Below are positions 48,241 through 58,142 of a stretch of 64,000 nt of DNA, piece after piece. Positions within the stretch are counted from its first letter, which is position 1; the number at the start of each line of letters is the position of its first letter. The notes under the pieces were generated by a model that had not been told where the DNA came from, ran no database searches, and saw nothing but the letters and a program-made list of their open reading frames with translations. The stretch spans positions 22,318,172 through 22,382,171 of the forward strand of contig NC_081541.1 of the NCBI RefSeq assembly GCF_901000735.1, read 5' to 3'. Source of the DNA: Corylus avellana. Lineage: Eukaryota > Streptophyta > Magnoliopsida > Fagales > Betulaceae. The position numbers and the translations under genes are program-made.

Positions 48241-48567
48241 GATGACAAGAGTACAAGAAAGTTAAACCACCCAAGCAGGTTCTCGCTTTAATATATTTCA
48301 TGAAGAAACACATTTGTAGTATCTCTTTCTCTATCATTTTGGGTTTCATTTTCATTGTCTTTGATATTATATATTGGTTCATTGTGGTAGATTACTCAAA
48401 TTGCTTATGAGGATGAATTGGCAAGGAAGAGGATGCAGATAAGTATTTTATTTTGGGTTTTGGAATTTTCCTGGCCATAGATTGTAAAACATATATTTAA
48501 TAGTTTTCTCCCTGGGCAGGTTTGGTTCATGGGGCAGTTCTCACATATTTTTGATGATTTTGATGAG
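48241..48567 (+). pseudogene. Three short unidentified exons, copy 2
   Basis: Counterpart of 41253-41579, with splice-like borders kept and ITQIAYEDELARKRMQ in place of ...YKDEL.... Not recognised. Confidence 0.4.
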
Positions 48568-48890
48568 GTTAGTCATTTTGAGTTACGTTGCTTGTGAGCA
48601 TTTAGATTAGTTTGAAGATTGTTGTCTGATGTGGTGAAGTAGTGTTAATGCATAGTAGTCTTCTCTAAAATGTGTTAAACTTTTAAACTTTGCCAATATT
48701 TGTGGTTTTCGGCTTCTGTTTCCAATGATAGGTGTCGGTTTGTAGTTTTAAGCCATTATTCACGATATGTTTGCCCTTTATATTATATCATTTTCATAAT
48801 TATAGGATAAAGAGGTATAAGATGTGTTAGTTGTGGTGAATGAATGGGAGAGAGTGGTTGATGGGTTTGTTTTGTTTTGGTGATTGATAG

Positions 48891-49544
48891 CGGCGGGGTG
48901 GCTGAGGAAGATGGTGGGAGTAGTGGGGGCGAAGGATTTGCCGGCGGAGCCGTCGGAGAAGGAGTTCAGGCTGGGATTGAGAAGTGGGATCATTCTCTGC
49001 AATGTGCTCAACAAGGTTTACTCTGGAGCTGTGCCCAAGGTTAGCCTTTTCCTCATCCTTATCTTCATTTAAATTCTGTGTCTTTTTTTGTTTTTTCAAT
49101 TGGGGATGTTTAAGTAGTAGTTTGATTTCTTTTTAGGTGGTGGAAAGTCCATGTGATTCTGCTCTGGTTCTTGATGGGGCCGCATTGTCCGCATTTCAGT
49201 ACTTTGAGAATGTGAGGAATTTCCTGGTGGCTGTGCAGGAAATGGGAATTCCTACGTTTGAGGCGTCTGATCTGGAACAAGTATGTATTCAGGGATCAGG
49301 ATTCTCAAAGAATTAGGGACTTTAGTATCTCTGTTTTTCATTAAAATAGAAATTTCTATTACTTTTAGCCCATTTTTCACATACATCAGATGCTGAGGAT
49401 AGAACATATATGGTTTACGGATAGAAATTTGTATCGTAATTCAAAATAAATTTGTTAAATTTCAGGGAGGGAAATCTGGTTGAATCTGTGCTAAGTAAGG
49501 TTGTGGAGGAGTTTGAGCATTGCATTTCAAGCCAATTTGAGCTG
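48891..49544 (+). pseudogene. Captured kinesin-14 CH fragment, copy 2
   Basis: Exons 48891-49039, 49137-49280 and 49466-49544. The first lacks the 18 bases (CGTCGAGAAGGAACGAAG) present at the start in copy 1. The rest matches: FRLGLRSGIILCNVLNKV, FQYFENVRNFLVAVQEM. Same frame break after GGKS, so the capture and its damage predate the duplication. Confidence 0.87.
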
Positions 49545-50233
49545 GTATGTTAGCTTTGGTTATCCAAAACAATCATTTTTCTTTCATTATTTTTCAGCAA
49601 AAGGAAACAATTTGGGCAGAGAGATCCTTTTTCAATATGGATTAGGTGATCAAATATGCTTTGACATTCAACTTAGGACTAGGAATTGATGCACATTCCA
49701 AATCAATAAACATGTTCTCTTGGATCCTAAACAAGTTTTGTTTTCCTCTACTTTTCCTATAACTTAATTAATACCTATCTGACTCGTTATTTGTTCATTT
49801 ATTTGCAACCATTATTCTTCTTTGTTGTACTTTGACTCTCTATGTCTTGGTTTGGTTACACTTGTTAACCAAGTTTAATAAACCTTTGTTGGTTAGTTTT
49901 TATGGAGGGTAGAATGTAGTGTGGGCCTTTTATGAAATTTTGAAGTATCTGATAGGATCTTCAAAATGATGGCCTCTTGTATTCGACACATTCAATCTTT
50001 GTGGCAATAGAAAGGATAATTTCAGATAGGATAGAACAACAAAATATATAGGATCATCAATTGAGCCTCTTGTTTGCATGGGAATGTATTTATGTGGGCA
50101 AACATAATTTGTTATTGAGGTCCATAAACCAACCCAGTATACAAAGATTAAGGCTTAGTTGAGTTGACTTTAAAGCTTCAAAGTGTGGATATATATTTTT
50201 TTTAATATTTTGGCTGCTGTATTTTATGCACAG

Positions 50234-50667
50234 AAAAGGGAATATTCTGATAAGTTAGGACCTCAATGGAGCAAGGAGGAGCTTGAGCATTTTTATGAAG
50301 CCTATCGGAAATATGGAAAAGACTAGAAGAAGGTATGCCTTTATTTGACGTTGTGTTTTATTTACTCTTTTGGGATTTACTTAATTAGCCATAATTGGTT
50401 GTCTTTCATTATATAAGCAGCTTCTAATTTTTGTGGTGTAACTTGATATCTAATTTGGTTATGCATACATATGCAAACATTTTTCATGCTTTCTCCCTGT
50501 AATACTGTTTACAATAAAATTTTCTATTCTAAGGAGACAATTTATAACATGCTCCAGTTTTGTTTTTGGTCTCTTTTCTATTATTGACTTCTGTGCATAT
50601 CCAGGTGGCTGCTGTAGTACATAACGGATCCGTTGAGATGGTGGAGGCTCTCTACATTACAAACTGG
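50234..50667 (+). pseudogene. Captured ALY SANT fragment, copy 2
   Basis: Exons 50234-50332 and 50605-50667. It carries the same Trp-to-stop TAG in the SANT domain as copy 1. The second exon ends ...YITNWVGS (TGG where copy 1 has TAG). Confidence 0.85.
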
Positions 50668-51279
50668 GTTGGTAGCGTCCATTACTGTTAGATTGATTTA
50701 TAACTAGAATCCGTAAAAAACAAAGCTTTCTGTAATTTAGGAGTATTATGGCAATTATACCAACAGTTCTGTATGTGACTCTACCTTTTCCTTTCCTTGC
50801 ATAAGCAGTGAATATTCTTCTTTTTATGCAAGCTAATTTTTAAAATTAAGCACTATTTTCACCTTTCTTGTATAATCTATTGCGCTTTCTTTTAATGTAA
50901 TTGATTTGCATGAACTAATGATCAGGGTATGACCTGGTTTAATATTTCTTTTGTTTTTTTCTTAATACTTGTCACTGCTTTGTCTTGAACACATTCTTAT
51001 AGATTTGAATAAGGATCATAGTACTCATTTACTTCTATTAATTGCAAGCTGGAGGAATGAATCTACTAAACCTCTTGGCGGAAAATAGTTTCTTTTGCAT
51101 CCTAGTTATTAGATAGTTTGGAGCGGGTTTGTCATTCAGTTAATAATTTCTTCTAGTTTTAGTAGTTAGTTATGGTGAGATTCTTGATAACTAAAGTTAA
51201 TAAATTTGTATGAAATTTGATCTTAAATTCAGAAATGAAACTAGTTTGCATATGTAAGTAATTTGGTTCCCTGGGTCTG

Positions 51280-51435
51280 CGATCGATCGCACACGATTGT
51301 GCGATCGATCGCAGCATCTCAAACACCTTCTGGTACTGCGATCGATCGCACACGATTGTGCGATCGATCGCAAAATCTCGAACACCTTCTGGTATTGCGA
51401 TCGATCGCACACGATTGTGCGATCGATCGCAGATT
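51280..51435. repeat. GCGATCGATCGC palindrome cluster, copy 2
   Basis: Three units of two palindromes (TGCGATCGATCGCA) joined by CACGATTG, separated by AACACCTTCTGGTA. Cleaner than copy 1. Confidence 0.92.
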
Positions 51436-51455
51436 ATTTTTTTTTTAAAATTTTT

Positions 51456-52116
51456 AGAACCATTAGGGTCCACTTTGTGGACGCTAATGGTTAACTATTA
51501 GCGTCCACTTTAAGTCGACGCTAATGGTTAACCATTAGCGTCGACTATGGCTTCCTTTTACATCACCTTTAGGGTCAAAAAATTGTGACTTTTAGGGTCC
51601 ATAAAGTGGACGCTAAAAGTTATCATTAGGGTCGACTCTAGGTCGACGCTGATAGATAATTTTTTATTTTTATTTTTTTAGGACCATTAGGGTCCACTTT
51701 GTGGACGCTAATGGTTAACTATCAGCGTCCACTTTTATTTGGACGCTGATAGTTAATTTTTTTAAAAAAATTTTTTAGGACCATTAGGGTCGACTTTGTG
51801 GACGCTAATGGTTAACTAATAGCGTCCACTTTAAGTCGACGCTAATGGTTAACCATTAGCGTCGACTATGACTTTCTTTTACATCACTTTTAGGGTCAAA
51901 AAATGTGACTTTTAGGGTCGATAAAGTGGACGCTAAAAGTTATCATTAGGGTCGACTTTAAGTGGACGCTGATGATCACACGTATGAGCATTAGGGTCGG
52001 ACTATTAGCGTCGACACCTTTAGGGTCCAAAAGTCGACGCTGTTGGCAACAGCGTCCACTTTAGGACTTTTAGGGTCGACTTAGAGTCGCCCCTAAAGAC
52101 CTAAATTCTTGTAGTG
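51456..52116 (+). repeat. 3' subterminal repeats and right TIR of the CACTA element
   Basis: Repeated words such as ACCATTAGGGTCCACTTTGT, GGACGCTAATGGTTAACTAT and AGCGTCCACTTTAAGTCGAC, mostly palindromic and shared with the 5' zone (GTGGACGCT, AGGGTCGACTTT). Ends TCGCCCCTAAAGACC then TAAATTCTTGTAGTG, mirroring the 5' end's AGGGGCGACTT. Confidence 0.9.
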
Positions 52117-52489
52117 AGGTATGTAATCATTTTTTAAAAAAATGTTAATTAAGTTTTTATATTTATATTATTCGTTTAAATTAATTGATTATGATATGAA
52201 ATATATAATTGTATTTATCCGACATTATGGAAAAAAAAACATGGTTCTATTGAGCTTTCAACCAAATTCTAAATTAACGCATTAGGCGTGACAAAATAAA
52301 TTGTAAGTTATATTTTTATGTTTTCAACAATAATTAAAATTTGTTGTATTATTTATTTGTTTTGCTAGTTATATTCTTTAATATTTTTAATCAATTTTTT
52401 TTTTCAACTTTAACGGTGTCTTATTTTCATTCATTAAAAAAAAAAAAAAAATTGACCCCCCGAATTCTAAAATCCTTGCTCTGCAACTG

Positions 52490-53251
52490 CATGAATGTAT
52501 ATATATCTGAGGTCCATCAATGAGAAGATCTATCAATTTATCATACAAAAAGCAAGCAAATCAACGGAACAATTAAAATACCTAGAGGCTGGTGGTAATA
52601 GTAGCGCCGCTGTGCTGCGAACCAAGAGAGATGGAGAGACCAACGGAGAAGAGGAGACCGACAGAATTAGTGGTAGCACCGCGAACCAAGAGAGAGAGAG
52701 AGAGAGAGAGATCAGAGATATTGAGAGAAGGCCGAGAGGAGTGGAGAGTGGCCATGCAGTCAACTTGAGCAGTGAGAGTGAACGGTGCAAGTTGTAATAT
52801 TTTTAGGGTTTAGTTAGAGGCTTGAGCTTAGCTGCTTAGGTTTACAAAAATATATATAGGGTTTAGGGTTTATATATATATATACACATTTTTCAACGTG
52901 AATTTAGACTAATTAACGTCAACAAAAGAAGAAGGGAAGCTAGAGACATATACATATATATAGTAAACAAGTAGGACCGACTTTCACAAAGATTTAAGTT
53001 ACAAGTTTTTCTTCACAATATATATATATATATATTCTACTTTTCTGGTATTAATTAAGCTTAATTTCCTCAACAATAAAAGCAGAAAACACCGATGATA
53101 TATAGTCTATATAGAGGTGGAACTTAATTAGCTGGTGCATGGGCTTAACGCGATTTGGAACGTTTTCCATTATTTGACCTATATATATATATATATATAT
53201 AAATGCTCACGGCTATCTTATGACTTTATGCTAGCACGATTTAGATGAGCA
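52490..53251. other. Unique flank with simple repeats
   Basis: Contains a (GA)n run at 52690-52710, a telo-box pair (TAGGGTTTAGGGTTTA, ~52856-52872) and several (TA)n runs. On the minus strand the telo-box/TATA pair lies ~100 bases before an ATG at 52755, but the frame behind it ends after 57 codons with a TAG, so I do not call a gene. Confidence 0.5.
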
Positions 53252-53260
53252 AATATTTAA

Positions 53261-53441
53261 GAGATATGCTAGAATCTAATAAAAACTCTATATTTTATCC
53301 ATAAATGTTCATGTGGCAATGTGTTACATCATCTTCTTTTTGTTCTGTCTTTTTCCCTTAACCAAAAATATAATGTGGCATCTTGCTACATTGACTTTTA
53401 TGGGCAAAATGTTGAGTTTTTATTAGATTCTAGCATTTCTC
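53261..53441. mobile_element. Mutator-type MITE, 181 bp
   Basis: 28-bp terminal inverted repeats (GAGATATGCTAGAATC... against GAGAAATGCTAGAATC...) with one mismatch. It is flanked by the 9-bp duplication AATATTTAA at 53252-53260 and 53442-53450. A 9-bp duplication is the Mutator signature. No coding capacity. Confidence 0.85.
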
Positions 53442-53450
53442 AATATTTAA

Positions 53451-54700
53451 TTAGCATAAAGTTGAGTCAAAGAAGACGGACAGCAAACCACTGGCTTGGA
53501 ATAATAAGTGTGCGTATTATGGTAAGCTTCTTTCTAGTATTCCCCTCCGGTGCTTGTCGACTCCGGCAACCCTGAAACGACAGTGACCTCTCTTATGCTT
53601 CCAATCCCGCTATCGCTATGGGTAGAAAAACCAAAAATCGATAGACCTAGTATTTCTTAGGGTTTGTGGCGCAACGTCTCTTCCTAAAAATGGAGTCACC
53701 GCCTCTACCTAGAAGAGCGACGATGAACCCAGCGAGATTAGCGGTGATCACGGCTGTCTAGCCCACGGCACTCAATTTATCGTAGTAGCTACCGGAGATG
53801 TAGGGGCTTTCAGATCTGCAGAGGAAAGGGCTGAGAATGACAGAGCACTTAATATAGCTGCAGAAAATAAATGTTGATTATTTTCTACATTTTACTGCTC
53901 TCTAATTAGATGATGTGCATTGTGAATTTTATGTTTTTGGGCCATTTTATGGTTGTGGTTTTTTTTCTATTGTCATTTTGAGTTGTAAAGAACTCCAATT
54001 AATTCCATAAATATTTTAATTGTAATTTGGCACATTACCTGGATTATGATAAATTTTCTAGAATTGTTGTTGCATGTATGACTATTGTTTGAGTTATGCT
54101 TCTTGTAATCAGTTTCTCAACGATTACTACGGGAATTGTCTGAATTGTCTTCTTTGTGTCTATATTTGGATTACTTAGCTTCTAGACGCTTAGTCTGCTA
54201 CGGTTATGTTGAAGAAGGCTGATATTGGATATTAGATCTTCCAAAGTCAATTATGCTTAAATCTTTTCGATCAATGTTATGATGCTTTTGATTATTTGTC
54301 TTATTGTCCATGAACTTACCAGCTCTTGTCGATTTTGGGTTTTTCTATCCATAGTGCACTAGAGGGGATTACTGGGGAGAAGTTTTGGGAAGAAAATAAG
54401 AAGAGAGAAAGAGGACGCTTGAATGGGAGTTAACAGGGCATCCCTTTCAATGATTTTTTAAAAAAATCATGACCTATTGCCGTTTTCGGGTTAAAATCCC
54501 CTTGGACCGCATGTAAGTCTCGCCCTTAGGGGGTGGGAATATTATTAAATACAACATCTCGTTTCCTCTCCACCTCTATCTCTTCTCTCAAAAAATCAAA
54601 AACCATAAAAATTCGTAGTATATATATATATATACCTATTGATTATATATAAGAAATAAATTTTCTCTAAATTAGTCTGGAGGAAATATCCTCATAACAC
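53451..54700. other. Unassigned sequence
   Basis: 53520-53830 is less AT-rich and gene-like in composition but has no sustained frame. No recognised domain. A TA run lies at ~54617-54634. Confidence 0.4.
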
Positions 54701-56335
54701 TTTTTTTTTTTTTAAAGAATAATAGGACTTTTATTGCTTAAACATTATCAGAGGAGGGAATCTCCCCTAGGATAATCGTATGAATACAATCAAGATACTC
54801 AAATTGCCAAGTCCTAGCTACGTGCTCCCAAATAGCCAGTCGTGCAACCCCATGGGCTGCATAATTCGCAGATCTACAAACTGCCATAACCTTCCAACTG
54901 GAGAAAAGCTGTAACAGGATGTGCATGTCGTCGATCAAGTGGCCAAAACCACTCCAACTAACGCCTCCACCATTAATGGCGTCCACCACGAGCTTAGAGT
55001 CCCCTTCCAAGATGATGTTCCGCAGCCCCAAGTCCTTCCCAAAAAGTAAAGCTTGTCCTCCTGCCCACGCCTCTATTGCTAGAGGGGATAGTCTACCCGG
55101 TTGTATCATACTTCGAACGCCTAAAACCTTCCCCTTGATATTACGAACCACAGCCCCCATACCCACCACAACTCGCTTGGAACAAATCGCCGTGTCCCAA
55201 TTTATTTTAGCAAACCCCCTCTAGAGGAGCAGTCCATCTGGTCACCTCTGCCACAACTCGGTTAGGAATTTTATTTTGGGAATTAACTACCATGTATTCA
55301 GTGTGGGCCTCCATAGCTTGCTTTACCAGGGTGCTGGGATGGGTAAATTTGCCATCATGCACAAACTCATTTCGCCGCAACCAAACTAGTCATGCAATCC
55401 CAGCAAAGAGGCCCAACGCACATCTGAATCATCAGTTCTGTCACCTGCCTGAATGTTGGACCATCCGGGACCAGTTTTTGAAATTTTTTCAAACTGGCGC
55501 CCCGTACGTCTCTTGTCGAAGGACAGTCCCATAAGATGTGATATCCAGTTTCTTCGTGTAGTCCGCATATCGGGCACAAGTCCTCATGAAGAACATGCCG
55601 CTGTCTCAGATTGACCTTGGTAAGGAGAATCTCCTTACAGGCTTTCCATAAGAAGTGTTCTCCGCATTCAGACCCTGCACCTTCCAGATTGATCTCCATA
55701 ACTCACCTGATTCCCCTCCATTGGAGCTACCGGCCTGCCGAAGAAGCTCCATCTCCTTGGCCAGATGATACACTGATTTTACTGTAAACAATCCATTGAC
55801 ACTCCCCCGCTAGATTACCCCATCAGGTCGATTGGTGCTGCTCAACGGGACCGACAATATAGCCTCAACTTCAGCTGAATTAAAAAGAACCTTCAGGAGA
55901 CCCGTATTCCATCCATGAGTGTCTTTATCTATAAGTGCACTTACCATCGTATTTTCATCCAGAGAAGGTTGACGGGATGTGGATCCATTTATCACCCCAA
56001 ATCCGTGTAGACTCTCCATTGCCAATCGACCGATACAAGCCCTCCTTAAGGAGGTCACACTTGCCCACAATACTCCGCCATGCAAAAGAGGGTTTAGAAC
56101 CCAATTTAGCATCAAGAATTGATCCATTTGCATAGTACTTTGCCCTCAAAATGGTGGCTACCAAGCTGTCCGGCTTGTGCCATAATCACCAACATTGTTT
56201 CGTGAGAAGGGCCTTGTTGAAGCATAAAAAATCTCGATAGCCCAAACCCCTCGGGCTTTTGACATACCCAATTTTTTCCAACTCAGCCATGGAATTTTCG
56301 ACTTTTCCCCACCAAACCTATTTAAAATATTGTCA
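54701..56335 (-). pseudogene. 5'-truncated LINE: end of RT region, zf-RVT and RNase H
   Basis: Minus strand. The block from 56335 reads KIPWLSWKKLGMSKARG, the end of the RT region. Next come VATILRAKYYANGSILDA and KPSFAWRSI, then zf-RVT (FLWKACKEILLTKVNLRQR ... CPICGLHEETGYHILWDC), then a plant LINE RNase H domain at 55169-54738 (AIEAWAGGQALLFGKDLGLR, ILEGDSKLVVDAINGG). It ends with CAATAAAAG and an A run (T run on the plus strand, 54702-54714). Stops and frameshifts separate blocks. Endonuclease and the RT active site are missing, so it was 5'-truncated. Confidence 0.88.
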
Positions 56336-57721
56336 AGTGTTTATAAACATTTAAAAGACACATTAAATTTTTAACGTCATTAATAGGTTAGGAGAATGTT
56401 ACGTGTTTAATTTCTCAAACACCGTAACAGATAAATAAGGGTAGTTCGAGGAACCCTAATGCCTCCCAAGTCAACTCAAATGTGAATATTATTAATCTTT
56501 GCTTAATTTCATTAATAAACTTGGTATCTTTTAATAGAGAATTACAAAGCATAATAGATATAAAAGATTAATAGAAATAAACAACTTCTAATGATAATAT
56601 ATTATCTTTAATGATAATATATTATCTTTAATGATAATATATAATCTCTAATATTTAAATTATAAATATAATTCTATAAAGATAACTTATTATCTCCAAG
56701 TATTTTAATCCTAAAATACCTATATTACTAGACTTGTAACAGAGGATATCCTTCAAACTGGTTTGAAAGAAATTTCTGTCTTTATAACTTGGATTGCGAT
56801 GTCTCTTTTTAATGTCGCTTTTAAATGTTTATAAACACATGATACTATTTTAAATTGGTAGAAGGGTATTTCCTACATACTCGTTTGAAGGAAATTTTTG
56901 TCATTAATTCTTTTTGCTATTTTTTTTTCTTTATATTTTTCATTTTAAACTATACATATTGGACAAATATTTTAACATGTTTTAATTTAGATGGATTAAA
57001 CTAATTAAAGTTAAAGGCCTCATGAAAGTAAAAGTTTATGCAACTTATACATTTATGCAATGTTCAGTGTATGATTGCGTGTCATTATGTCAAGTAATAT
57101 ATTAGTGTATAACATTTAGTATGCCTTTTTATTTAAAGGGGCGTGATATTTTTTTTTTACAACCTATAATTTTAAGTTAGGTAGAGATGTGTTTAAATAT
57201 TGAAATTAAACTATAACAAAGAATCATGGACATAGTTTTTTATTTATTTATTTATTTTATTTTATTTTATTTTTTTTACGGATAGAAATTTGTTACAAAC
57301 TGGTTTGTAGCTAATTCATACAAGCTCATCTAATAAATTTACATTTGTCCCTTAACTATTAAAAAAACATTTGAGAACCAGAGTACTTTTTCGAATGTTC
57401 ATAATTATAAGTTTTATTTTGTGTTGAAATCTAATTGGTTTTACACCAACAACATTAGAGATTCTTGCTAATTTTATTATATTCATGTTTTAATTAAGCA
57501 AAATTCAAGTTTTTCTCATTCAATTATGAAAAGCAAATTTAATAATATTTATGAAAAGTACAATTATAATACTTTAAATTTTTTAATTAAATTATAATAA
57601 AGAATACTGCACAAACGCTTGGGTTATGAGCTAATTTGTAATAAAAGGTAAAGTTATAAAATATTTATACCGCCTGTCACCATATCTTCTAAGATGGACC
57701 GTCGGATCAATATACTTGTGC
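56336..57721. other. AT-rich sequence with a 20-bp tandem repeat
   Basis: At 56589-56650 a unit TAATGATAATATATTATCTT occurs three times. No gene, RNA or element end recognised elsewhere. Confidence 0.6.
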
Positions 57722-57731
57722 ATGGTTATAG

Positions 57732-57837
57732 TTTTTTTTTTTTTTGATATGTCCACACAAGAGGGGGGAGAGAGATTCGAACTAGTGACCTCCACTTCAT
57801 TAAGTGTGGTCCCAGCCGATTGAGCTACTTCTTGGGA
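57732..57837 (-). mobile_element. tRNA-derived SINE, copy 1
   Basis: On the minus strand: AAGTAGCTCAATCGGCTGGG (box A-like), GGTCACTAGTTCGAATCTC (box B-like), a short unrelated tail and an A run (T run on plus, 57732-57745). A 10-bp duplication ATGGTTATAG flanks it (57722-57731 and 57838-57847). The pol III boxes, A tail and duplication identify a SINE copied by LINE enzymes. Confidence 0.87.
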
Positions 57838-58026
57838 ATGGTTATAGTTGGAACATGGCCATAGTCTTAACCGCTGCTCGTGGAATCTTAAGAAATATCC
57901 TGTCCACATTGCAATCTTAACTTCCCCAAAGCCGGGCTTTCTTTAGTCAATTGTTGACTTGGTCGACTAGTTTAAATCACTCATGGTGAATTTCATAACG
58001 AATAGACGTTACGTGTTATAATAATT

Positions 58027-58142
58027 ATTTTTTTTTGACATGTCTATGTAAAGGGAAGGGGGAAAGGTGATTCAAACTAGTGACCTCTGCTTTATAAGGC
58101 GTGATTCACAGCCGATTGAGTTACCCCTTAAGGACACCGGAG
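58027..58142 (-). mobile_element. tRNA-derived SINE, copy 2
   Basis: Same family as 57732-57837, more diverged (box B-like GGTCACTAGTTTGAATCAC; box A-like GTAACTCAATCGGCTGTG). Same orientation, with a T run on the plus strand at 58027-58036. The flanks (TTATAATAATTA and TTATAATTATTA) look like a decayed duplication. Confidence 0.75.

Larger units (their letters stand above)
44588..51457 (+). repeat. Large direct duplication, copy 2 (partner 37604-44487)
   Basis: Begins mid-exon at the gap edge. Matches copy 1 up to the GCGATCGATCGC cluster and continues without a break into the 3' subterminal repeats and the right terminal inverted repeat, so this copy is the one joined to the element's real 3' end. 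Confidence 0.95.
29312..52116 (+). mobile_element. CACTA (En/Spm) transposon, 22.8 kb, with captured gene fragments
   Basis: The ends are CACTACAAGAA (29312) and TTCTTGTAGTG (52106-52116), an exact 11-bp terminal inverted repeat. The flanking 3-bp duplication AGG (29309-29311 and 52117-52119) is the size CACTA elements make. Subterminal repeat zones lie just inside both ends. Between them are a CT-rich leader, a LINE insertion, the TNP2-type transposase, a second En/Spm-type protein gene, and fragments of a kinesin-14 and an ALY gene. The second half is present twice around a 100-N gap. All coding parts carry lesions, so this copy is probably not autonomous. Confidence 0.92.
28685..52489. mobile_element. 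hAT-like element, ~1 kb, split by the CACTA element
   Basis: The left part 28685-29311 starts CAGGGGCGGAGGGATGG; the right part 52120-52489 ends, in reverse complement, CAGTTGCAGAGCAAGG. Both arms then read GGGGTCAA or GGGGGGTCAA a little further in. The flanks CATCAATG (28677-28684) and CATGAATG (52490-52497) are an 8-bp duplication with one mismatch, the size made by hAT transposases. No transposase is visible in the ~1 kb left after removing the CACTA, so it is non-autonomous. Confidence 0.6.

Noticed and set aside
52582..52755. First exon of a host gene on the minus strand (telo-box, TATA, ATG)
   Set aside because: The frame from the ATG is a CT-repeat translation that meets TAG after 57 codons; no downstream exon fits.
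57770..57837. tRNA gene on the minus strand
   Set aside because: Only box A and box B are tRNA-like; no cloverleaf closes, and an A tail and target duplication show it is a SINE.
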